From NCBI GenBank assembly GCA_041168905.1, contig JBEEJZ010000111.1:1-14789 (forward strand): a stretch of DNA of 14,789 nucleotides. The letters are read 5' to 3'. The translations under genes were made by a program, and so were the position numbers. The stretch comes from JBEEJZ01 sp041168905. GTDB lineage: Bacteria; Pseudomonadota; Gammaproteobacteria; Burkholderiales; Burkholderiaceae_C. Every line of letters starts with the position of its first letter. The first letter of the stretch is position 1. Positions 6,638-14,789 of this stretch are shown here, one piece after another. The notes beneath the pieces were generated by a model that was not told where the DNA came from, searched no databases, and saw only the letters and a list, made by a program, of their open reading frames with translations.

Positions 6638-7614
6638 AGCATGGCCTTTGGCTCCTGTTGCTGCTGCTCGAGGTCGGATCGGCATGGGGCAAGGCCTGTG
6701 CCCATGACGAGCATTGGCGCGAAATAGCTTCTGGCACGTGGGTATGGTTGCCCACCGTGCAAGCAGATATCAGCACCAGGAACCGTGGCCACGTGCTGGC
6801 CACCAGCGTCATCGTGGACCAGGGTGACGCGATGGTGATAGACCCAGGTCCCAGTCATCGACACGGTCAACAGGTCCTGGACTGGGTGCGCTGCCGCTGG
6901 CATGCACAGGTCAAATGGGTGATCAACACCCATGCCCATGCAGAAAATGTGCTGGGTAATTCGGCCTTTGCCAAGCTGCAAAGAACAGGTGGCTTGCACA
7001 TAGCTGCCAGCCTGGCCACGCGTGAGGCCATGCAACGTCGATGTGAGCAATGCCTGGCTCATCTTCGGGATGTACTGGGCCCCAAGCTCATGCGGCGTAC
7101 ACGCATCGTGCTGCCCAACCGCACACTACAAGCGGGGGAAAGGCTGACTGTCGGTTCCCGGCGGGTCGAAATTCTGTTGATGGAAAACGCTCACACTGAA
7201 AGTGACACAGTACTCTGGGTACCCAGTCTGAGTACTGCATTTGCAGGCGGGCTGGTTTACGAGGACAGGATTCCGGAGCTGGCCCAAGGCAGCATTGACG
7301 GTTGGCTCAAGGCACTCAACACCCTGGAAAATCTCAGGGCGGCAACGGTGGTTGGCACAGGCCTGTCAACCAGTCAGAGGATGCAAGTGCCGTCATCGAT
7401 AAGCTACACCCGGCGCTACCTGGCAGGTCTGCGCACCCGCTTGTTACAGGGTCTGGATTCCGGCCACCACGCCAGCGAAGCTATTGTGATGGATATCCCG
7501 GCTTACGCCACCTCTGCGGGTTACCAGTCGCGCCACGCCCATAACGTACAGCGCGGGTGGCGTGAAATGGAAACATACTGGATGAATCAGCCCCAAACAT
7601 CCGGCGGCAGCTGA
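6634..7614 (+). CDS. Exported metallo-beta-lactamase-fold protein, quinoprotein-associated
   Basis: A protein of 326 residues with a hydrophobic signal peptide (about 1-20, ending near SAWGKACA), so it is probably periplasmic. The fold is seen from VINTHAHAEN (97-105), MENAHTESDT (183-192) and FAGGLVYEDRIPELAQGSIDGWLKAL (203-228). This last segment is typical of the SoxH-related hydrolases found near PQQ enzymes (quinoprotein relay system zinc metallohydrolase). His100, His102 and His187 of the first metal site remain. The canonical HxHxDH is HAHAEN, the GD of the fourth motif is GG, and the last His is absent (GTGLST). The start overlaps the hydrolase stop, indicating one operon. The 3' end overlaps the convergent regulator gene by 28 bases. 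The substrate is unknown. Confidence 0.87.
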   Translation: MKHGLWLLLLLLEVGSAWGKACAHDEHWREIASGTWVWLPTVQADISTRNRGHVLATSVIVDQGDAMVIDPGPSHRHGQQVLDWVRCRWHAQVKWVINTHAHAENVLGNSAFAKLQRTGGLHIAASLATREAMQRRCEQCLAHLRDVLGPKLMRRTRIVLPNRTLQAGERLTVGSRRVEILLMENAHTESDTVLWVPSLSTAFAGGLVYEDRIPELAQGSIDGWLKALNTLENLRAATVVGTGLSTSQRMQVPSSISYTRRYLAGLRTRLLQGLDSGHHASEAIVMDIPAYATSAGYQSRHAHNVQRGWREMETYWMNQPQTSGGS

Positions 7615-9701
7615 TCTTTACGGCGGTACACCGTGTTACGGGAAACCCCCAAGGCCTTGGCGGCAGCAGAAACATTGCCTTTGTGTTGGCGCAACATATT
7701 GGCCATCGCCGCCAATGCAACGTCCTGCAAGCTGGATGCATCATCCCCAGTCCCCCGATGAGGTTCCGACCCGACGAAACCAGCCCGATTTGGCTCGGAC
7801 ACCAAAGCAGATGGCTGCACAGATGATGCCTCCGGCGCATGATCTTGGCAGGGGGACTGCCGGGGAATACCTTGCACCTGCTCATCCAAAAAATCTTCAG
7901 GTAGGTCGTCCACGTCAATTTGACCTCGACAACCCACCATCACCACGGCGGTTCTGAGCAAGTTGTGCAGCTGCCTGAAGTTGCCTGGCCAGCTGTAGGC
8001 TTTGAACATGCCCATGACGGTTGGCGAAATGCCTACCTTGTCGGACTTGTCGCACAGGTTGGTCAGAATTTTTTGAACCACGCAGTCAAAATCTGTGCGT
8101 TCACGCAAGGCAGGAAGCCGCACCACAAGGCCATTGAGCCGGTAATACAAGTCCTCGCGAAATTCACCTTTCGCAATCAAGTCCTTCAGGTTCTTGTTAG
8201 TGGCACACACCAGGGCGATGTCCACATCCACCTCCCGGCCTGAGCCCAGCGGATTGACTCGCCGGTCCTGCAAAACCCGCAAGAGCCTGGCCTGCAAGTG
8301 CTTGGGCATGTCACCGATTTCATCCAGAAAGAGCGTACCGCCATTGGCCTGCTGTATCTTGCCGATCGCTCCTTTTTTCCGGGCTCCGGTGAAGGCGCCC
8401 TCCTCGTAGCCAAACAATTCAGATTCAATCAAAGTCTCTGGAATGGACGCACAGTTCAATGACACGAAGGGACGACCCGAGCGCTCGGAGTCACTGTGTA
8501 TCGCTTGCGCCAGGAGATCCTTACCCGTGCCGGTTTCACCCAGGATCATGACCGGAATGTCACGACCTCTCACCATCTTGAGCTTGTGAATGATTTTGGA
8601 TATTTGGGGATCACCCGTATCGAGGTAGCGCAGACCAGACATCTGGACCTTGGAGGCAGACATGACGGGCTTGGTCGCAGCAGGAGCAGGCGCTGCGAGA
8701 GGGGCCGCACCTTCAGCCGATGGGTAGGCGTCAGCGGACATCTCCGGCAGCGTCATGGGCGTGGCCACGCCTCCCCCCCATTGCGGGCGTACCTGCATAC
8801 GGGTCCGGCACCAGACCGACACACCGTTGTGCAAACACAGTTGCTGCAACTTTGGTGCGGCGCCAGTGGCCAGCTCCTGTAATTTGGAGATGGCAATGCC
8901 AAACAAGGAGGAGAAGGTGTGCACCTTCAACGCATTGAACGACATACCCAGCTGAAATTGAGCACTGCGGTTAGCAGAAAGGAAGCGTCCGTCCGGACTG
9001 AACACGGCAATTCCTTCTACCAGCGTGCCCAAAAATTCTGGGCGGGTATGAAAGTGCACGCGAACCGCCTTGGGAAAGGTGTCCGCGAACATGTGGTTCT
9101 CGATCATCTGAGCGGACATGCGCACCAGTGCCATGGTGTGCTGATGAAAACTGCGCTGATCGCCGGTGACATCGAGGGCGCCAATCACCTGACCGTAAGG
9201 GTCAAAAATAGGCGCACACGAACATGTCAGAAACTTGTTCGCGTTCATGTAGTGCTGGGTACCATGAACTACGACGGCTTGCTCTTCCCGAAGCGCTGTC
9301 CCGATCGCATTCGTGCCCTTGCTCCGTTCAGACCAATCGACCCCTGGCATCAGGGCCACCTGGGATGCTTTCTCCAGAAAGTCACTGTCTCCCAGGGAGT
9401 GAATCACAGTGCCTCTCGCCGAGGTCAGCAACACCATGCTGTGGGTGTTGACGATCTGGTCATAAAGCGTCTCCATCACCGGCGCAGCATGCTGAAACAG
9501 AAATCTGTTTTCTTCCAGCATCTGGTGAAGCACACCTTCATTGCCCCGAGAAAAATCAGGCTTATCCTGAATGTCTATACCGAAATCCCGCGAGCGCAGG
9601 TGCGACCGCTCAATGACATCTGGCTGGGAGTAACGATCGAGGCCACCGTCTGAGCCCATGTCCACGCGCGCACCGGGTTCAGAGATTTTTTCAGCAAACA
9701 T
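7587..9701 (-). CDS. Sigma-54-dependent transcriptional activator, AcoR type
   Basis: A protein of 704 residues. A GAF-type sensor (about 60-205) has the AcoR/BmoR pattern WSERSKGTNAIGTAL and FLTCSCAPIFDPYGQVIGALDVTG. A PAS-like segment follows near 220-310 (LVEGIAVFSPDGRFLSANRSA). A proline/alanine-rich linker comes next, then the AAA+ domain with Walker A GETGTGKD (388-395), the sigma-54 contact loop GAFTGA (435-440) and Walker B GTLFLDEIGD (455-464). A Fis-type helix-turn-helix near 675-697 (GNVSAAAKALGVSRNTVYRRK) ends the protein. ATG 9701 has GGAG 5 bases upstream; GTG 9719 has none. Relatives respond to alcohols, acetoin or similar small molecules. The sigma-54 sites before pqqA and the cytochrome gene are its obvious targets (inference). 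Confidence 0.93.
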   Translation of the reverse strand: MFAEKISEPGARVDMGSDGGLDRYSQPDVIERSHLRSRDFGIDIQDKPDFSRGNEGVLHQMLEENRFLFQHAAPVMETLYDQIVNTHSMVLLTSARGTVIHSLGDSDFLEKASQVALMPGVDWSERSKGTNAIGTALREEQAVVVHGTQHYMNANKFLTCSCAPIFDPYGQVIGALDVTGDQRSFHQHTMALVRMSAQMIENHMFADTFPKAVRVHFHTRPEFLGTLVEGIAVFSPDGRFLSANRSAQFQLGMSFNALKVHTFSSLFGIAISKLQELATGAAPKLQQLCLHNGVSVWCRTRMQVRPQWGGGVATPMTLPEMSADAYPSAEGAAPLAAPAPAATKPVMSASKVQMSGLRYLDTGDPQISKIIHKLKMVRGRDIPVMILGETGTGKDLLAQAIHSDSERSGRPFVSLNCASIPETLIESELFGYEEGAFTGARKKGAIGKIQQANGGTLFLDEIGDMPKHLQARLLRVLQDRRVNPLGSGREVDVDIALVCATNKNLKDLIAKGEFREDLYYRLNGLVVRLPALRERTDFDCVVQKILTNLCDKSDKVGISPTVMGMFKAYSWPGNFRQLHNLLRTAVVMVGCRGQIDVDDLPEDFLDEQVQGIPRQSPCQDHAPEASSVQPSALVSEPNRAGFVGSEPHRGTGDDASSLQDVALAAMANMLRQHKGNVSAAAKALGVSRNTVYRRKDQLPPDVWG

Positions 9702-9840
9702 GTAGTCTCCAGTATCCACCGACCGGAGATACCGAACAGCTGGCTACGGCCCTGCTGGGTTACCGGTATCCTGGCCACGGAATGTGGCGTGTATTGATAC
9801 GAATCATTCTCGCTCGATTAAATCCGACCGGCAGCCAAGG

Positions 9841-9855
9841 AAAACCCTAGGTTTT
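9841..9855. promoter_or_regulatory. Inverted repeat in the regulator-cytochrome intergenic region
   Basis: AAAACC-CTA-GGTTTT forms 6-base arms with a 3-base centre. It lies about 136-150 bases upstream of the predicted cytochrome start site, a distance normal for an enhancer-binding protein. It could be an activator site for the adjacent regulator or its own operator. This is a candidate only, with no consensus to compare against. Apart from this repeat, the dyad at 9911-9924 and the sigma-54 site at 9965-9980, I see no gene in 9702-10018. Confidence 0.35.
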
Positions 9856-9910
9856 GGGCTCTAGCCAGCCAAAAAGTGGAACAACTGAATCAATTTGACA
9901 CACTTGACCT

Positions 9911-9924
9911 GTGACAGTGTTCAC
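9911..9924. promoter_or_regulatory. Dyad GTGA-N6-TCAC upstream of the cytochrome gene
   Basis: GTGACAGTGTTCAC has 4-base arms around a 6-base centre. It sits in a cluster of TGACA/TTGAC/GTGAC words from 9895 to 9924, about 67-96 bases upstream of the predicted sigma-54 start. The position suits an upstream activating sequence. The arms are short, so the case rests mainly on position. Confidence 0.3.
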
Positions 9925-9964
9925 CTGCCCCGTCCAAGAGGTCTATGGGCTGCTCCAAGGGGCC

Positions 9965-9980
9965 TGGCGCGGTTTTTGCT
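9965..9980 (+). promoter_or_regulatory. Sigma-54 promoter of the cytochrome c gene
   Basis: TGGCGCGGTTTTTGCT matches the -24/-12 consensus TGGCACG-N4-TTGCW with one mismatch and exact GG-N10-GC spacing. Transcription would begin near 9991, 28 bases before the ATG at 10019, with AGGAG at 10009-10013 as ribosome site. The sigma-54 activator gene is divergent and immediately upstream. Confidence 0.82.
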
Positions 9981-10018
9981 GACTGACACCCGATATCACA
10001 TCCAATACAGGAGACCCT

Positions 10019-10504
10019 ATGCACCGCAACCGATTCACTCACCATCTACGATCCATGGCATGCACCTTGGCCATCGGCCTGCTCAGCGCCGCGGCCTGGT
10101 CACACGGCGACGTGGTTCCGCAGTCCGTAGACACCAGCACCCTGCCTCAGTTGGGTGCCAAGTGGCTGCCCAGCAACCCCTACTCCAGCGGTGCCGCCAA
10201 CAAGGAGGCGTTGCGCATCGGTACCTCCGCTTACAACCAGAATTGCGCGCGATGCCATGGGCTGGAGGCTATCTCGGGGGGTATGTCGCCTGACCTCAGA
10301 AAAATCGACGGCGATTGCATGGGGCTGGCAGACCAGGACAAGAAAATGGCCTGTTTCAAGGAAATCGACGAGTATTACGTTGCTACGGTGCGCAGGGGCA
10401 GAGTCCGGGACGGACGGGTCTACATGCCCCCTTTTGAGGGTATCCTGTCCCAGGAGGCCATTTGGTCGATCAAGACTTACCTCGAAACACGGCGTGAACC
10501 CTGA
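10019..10504 (+). CDS. pedF: Periplasmic cytochrome c-550, PedF-like
   Basis: A protein of 161 residues with a signal peptide (about 1-28, ending AAAWSHG). It has one haem site, C76-A-R-C79-H80, and the probable distal ligand Met136 in VYMPPF. GLEAISGGMSPDLRK after the haem site, the cysteines at 100 and 112, and RRGRVRDGRVYMPPFEGILSQEAIW are characteristic of PedF-type cytochrome c-550, as I recall the family. In Pseudomonas this cytochrome takes electrons from PQQ-dependent ethanol dehydrogenases. It is preceded by AGGAG and a sigma-54 promoter. It is followed after 33 bases by the solute-binding protein gene, an order also known from ped clusters. No dehydrogenase gene is adjacent. The symbol is given by resemblance. 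Confidence 0.88.
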   Translation: MHRNRFTHHLRSMACTLAIGLLSAAAWSHGDVVPQSVDTSTLPQLGAKWLPSNPYSSGAANKEALRIGTSAYNQNCARCHGLEAISGGMSPDLRKIDGDCMGLADQDKKMACFKEIDEYYVATVRRGRVRDGRVYMPPFEGILSQEAIWSIKTYLETRREP

Positions 10505-10537
10505 ACCCGTCCTGAGCTGAACCAACCATCACCCCCC

Positions 10538-11455
10538 ATGAGACATCCTGCAAGCACCGTCGACTCGCCCGATCAAACGTTGGCCCATGACCCGGCCACG
10601 CCCACCCTCGGCAGGCGTTCCATCATGGCCTTGCCTCTGCTCCTGGCAAGCGGATGGGCCGGAGCACAAACTGACCTGACAGACTTGGCGAAAGTCAGGG
10701 CAAGTGGTGTGCTCAAGGTCGCTGTGTACAAAGACAATGCTCCGTTCTCGGATGGGCCGCCGGGTGACATCGGTGGCCTGGATGTCTCGATTGCACAGGC
10801 ACTGGCAGCTCAAATGCAACTGAAGCTGCAATTACTGCCCTTTGACTCCGGGGAGAACATGGGCGACGACCTGCGCAACATGGTGTGGCGAGGACATTAC
10901 CTGGGCTATGGCCCCGCCGACGTCATGATGCAGGTGCCGGCAGACAAGTACCTGATGCAGGAAAACCGTCAAGTGGTGGTGGTGTCGCCCTACATGCGGC
11001 AACAGACTGTACTCATGCACCACACGCGGCAATTGGCACGCATCGACTCGCCTGAGGACCTAAAAGGCATGGCACTGGGTGCCGAACGGGGTACCGGTGC
11101 CGCCAGTGCCTTGATGGGAAACAACGGCGGAATGCTCAGGGCGCAGGTCAAACTCTATAAAACCGGCGTTCAAGCCGCGCAGGGGGCGTTGAATGGTGAA
11201 GTGGCCGCAGCATATGTACTGCGCGCTCAAGCGGAAGCCGCTCTGAAAGCCGACCCGGCCAAAGCGGCAGGCTGGCAACTCAGCGCCCTACCCCTGCCCG
11301 GAACACCGGCCAACGGGTGGCCGGTGGGCATGGCGGTCAAAGCCAGCAACAAAGATCTGGGCACTGCCGTGCAGCAAGCCATGCAGGCCTTGCAATCCAA
11401 TGGCGATATGCTGGCCATTTTCAAGAAGCACGGGCTGACCCTCACGGCGCCCTAA
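10538..11455 (+). CDS. Quinoprotein-associated periplasmic solute-binding protein
   Basis: A protein of 305 residues of the extracellular solute-binding protein family 3 type. The N-terminus is long, with a twin arginine at 26-27 (GRRSIMALPLLLASGWAGAQ) followed by a hydrophobic stretch and a likely cleavage after AGA. Export may thus be by the Tat route, though the motif is not full. The mature part starts with LAKVRASGVLKVAVYKDNAPFSD and GLDVSIAQALA, the usual lobe-one pattern. GYGPADVMMQVPADKYLMQENRQVVVVSPYM resembles MoxJ/XoxJ-like proteins encoded beside PQQ dehydrogenases. Family members are thought to help enzyme assembly rather than transport. ATG 10538 has no strong ribosome site; an ATG at 10625 would lose the arginine pair. 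It is probably co-transcribed with the cytochrome gene. Confidence 0.85.
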   Translation: MRHPASTVDSPDQTLAHDPATPTLGRRSIMALPLLLASGWAGAQTDLTDLAKVRASGVLKVAVYKDNAPFSDGPPGDIGGLDVSIAQALAAQMQLKLQLLPFDSGENMGDDLRNMVWRGHYLGYGPADVMMQVPADKYLMQENRQVVVVSPYMRQQTVLMHHTRQLARIDSPEDLKGMALGAERGTGAASALMGNNGGMLRAQVKLYKTGVQAAQGALNGEVAAAYVLRAQAEAALKADPAKAAGWQLSALPLPGTPANGWPVGMAVKASNKDLGTAVQQAMQALQSNGDMLAIFKKHGLTLTAP

Positions 11456-11475
11456 CAAGCAGCTGCACCCGAAGT

Positions 11476-14097
<2,622 letters not shown>

Positions 14098-14122
14098 GAA
14101 AAGGTTCTCCTGTTGCTTAGCC

Positions 14123-14150
14123 AACTGAGGCTGGCTCACAGGTTTTCAAG
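14123..14150 (-). promoter_or_regulatory. Sigma-32 (heat-shock) promoter of clpB
   Basis: On the minus strand CTTGAAA (14150-14144) is a perfect -35 for the heat-shock sigma factor. It is followed after 13 bases by CCTCAGTT (14130-14123), which fits the -10 consensus CCCCATNT at all but two positions. The leader to the clpB ATG would be about 20 bases. This agrees with the known heat-shock control of clpB. Confidence 0.75.
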
Positions 14151-14196
14151 CGCGCGATGATTTTGAGTTGTTGACCTGGATCAAGGGATCTCCTTG

Positions 14197-14235
14197 GCCG
14201 ACACGCGCGGCCCGCAACAGGAAGCCGGTGTCGGC
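14197..14235. repeat. Inverted repeat downstream of moaE
   Basis: Arms GCCGACAC (14197-14204) and GTGTCGGC (14228-14235) form a perfect 8-base stem with a 23-base loop, starting 10 bases after the moaE stop on the minus strand. No U-run follows, so a Rho-independent terminator is not supported. It could stabilise the 3' end of the moaE message. Confidence 0.4.
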
Positions 14236-14245
14236 GCCCTGCCAC

Positions 14246-14722
14246 TCAGGCCGCGTTGTTGGCCTGAATGCCCCACTTGGCCAGAGCGGCGTCGTCACTC
14301 ACGCGGGCATCCACCCAGCGCGCGCCCTCAGGCGTCTGCTCCTTTTTCCAGAAAGGTGCCTGGGTCTTGAGGTAGTCCATCAAAAACTCGCAGGCCTGAA
14401 AACTGGCGCCGCGGTGGGCAGAGGTCACGGCGACCAGCACCACCTGATCCAGAGGCTGCAGCAGCCCCACCCGATGAACCACGCGCACGCCGAAAAGATC
14501 AAAGCGGGCAAGTGCTTCGTCGATCATGGCTTCAATGGCTTTTTCGGTCATGCCCGGGTAGTGCTCCAGCTCCATGGAGCTGACAGACAAGCCGTCATTA
14601 CGATCGCGCACCGTACCAACAAAGGTACAAACCGCGCCGACCCGCTTGTCTCCGCTGCGCAGCGCAGCCACCTCCGACCCTAGGTCGAAGTCAGCTGTTT
14701 GGATCGACACACGTGCTGGCAT
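14246..14722 (-). CDS. moaE: Molybdopterin synthase catalytic subunit MoaE
   Basis: A protein of 158 residues. MoaE with the sulfur carrier MoaD inserts two sulfurs into cyclic pyranopterin to give molybdopterin. Family motifs are VGAVCTFVGTVRDRN (28-42), LEHYPGM (52-58), TSAHRG (100-105) and DYLKTQAPFWKKE (116-128), which contains the catalytic lysines at 119 and 126. TPEGARWVDAR follows. ATG 14722 was chosen because it begins 13 bases after the moaD stop and fits the family length; an in-frame start at 14776 would overlap moaD. There is no good ribosome site, so coupling to moaD is likely. Confidence 0.95.
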   Translation of the reverse strand: MPARVSIQTADFDLGSEVAALRSGDKRVGAVCTFVGTVRDRNDGLSVSSMELEHYPGMTEKAIEAMIDEALARFDLFGVRVVHRVGLLQPLDQVVLVAVTSAHRGASFQACEFLMDYLKTQAPFWKKEQTPEGARWVDARVSDDAALAKWGIQANNAA

Positions 14723-14735
14723 GGGTAATTGGAGG

Positions 14736-14789
14736 TCAGCCACCCGTGACCGGAGGGAAAAACGCCACCTCGGCATGGGCGGGCAAGGA
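14736..14789 (-). CDS. moaD: Molybdopterin synthase sulfur carrier MoaD, 3' end only
   Basis: The last 17 codons and stop of a gene entering from the right edge. The peptide ends EVAFFPPVTGG, the conserved MoaD C-terminus. The final Gly-Gly is adenylated by MoeB and then carries the thiocarboxylate sulfur. It lies directly before moaE in the same direction, the usual order. Everything upstream is outside the window. Confidence 0.9.
   Translation of the reverse strand, partial: SLPAHAEVAFFPPVTGG

Noticed and set aside
6732..6751. TGGCACG followed by TTGC, resembling a third sigma-54 promoter
   Set aside because: The distance between GG and GC is 15 bases instead of 10, and it lies inside the metallohydrolase coding region.
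8919..9653. Open frame of 244 codons on the plus strand
   Set aside because: It lies wholly opposite the sigma-54 activator gene, whose sensor domain is clearly recognisable; the antisense peptide has no domain-like pattern.
14197..14235. Inverted repeat after moaE as an intrinsic terminator
   Set aside because: The loop is long and no run of T follows on the minus strand, so only a plain inverted repeat was recorded.

Overview
The window looks like a chromosomal segment of a Gram-negative proteobacterium, most likely a betaproteobacterium of the order Burkholderiales. The evidence is a PQQ operon in the order A-B-C-D-E, a PedF-type cytochrome c, ClpB with a sigma-32-like promoter, and moaD-moaE. 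The rank is inferred from protein character only; no homology search was run. The central theme is pyrroloquinoline quinone (PQQ) synthesis and its use in periplasmic alcohol oxidation.

Layout. Positions 5427 down to 1 (minus strand) hold one tightly packed run: pqqA, a terminator-like hairpin, pqqB, pqqC, pqqD and pqqE, then four genes not part of the textbook pathway. These four are a MotA/TolQ/ExbB-like channel protein, an ExbD-like single-span protein with a periplasmic domain, a two-span membrane protein, and a lipoprotein cut by the left edge. Start and stop codons overlap or nearly touch from pqqB onwards, so the extra genes are probably co-expressed with PQQ synthesis. Positions 5522-7614 (plus) hold a prolyl-iminopeptidase-like hydrolase and an exported metallo-beta-lactamase-fold protein of the kind seen beside quinoprotein systems. 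At 7587-9701 (minus) lies a sigma-54 enhancer-binding regulator of the AcoR type. Positions 10019-11455 (plus) hold the PedF-like cytochrome c and a periplasmic solute-binding protein. The right end (minus) is housekeeping: clpB, moaE and the last 17 codons of moaD.

How the parts fit. Two well-formed sigma-54 (-24/-12) promoters can be read directly. One lies in front of pqqA (5507-5522, minus) and one in front of the cytochrome gene (9965-9980, plus). The only activator visible is the sigma-54 activator encoded between them. The simplest model is that it senses an alcohol-type or related signal and switches on cofactor synthesis together with the electron acceptor for a PQQ enzyme. No quinoprotein dehydrogenase lies in the window, so that enzyme must be elsewhere.

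Most unusual points: the ExbB/ExbD-like membrane module joined to the pqq operon, the paired sigma-54 promoters, the depleted metal site of the metallo-beta-lactamase-fold protein, and a peptidase-like hydrolase facing pqqA with no pqqF or pqqG in view.
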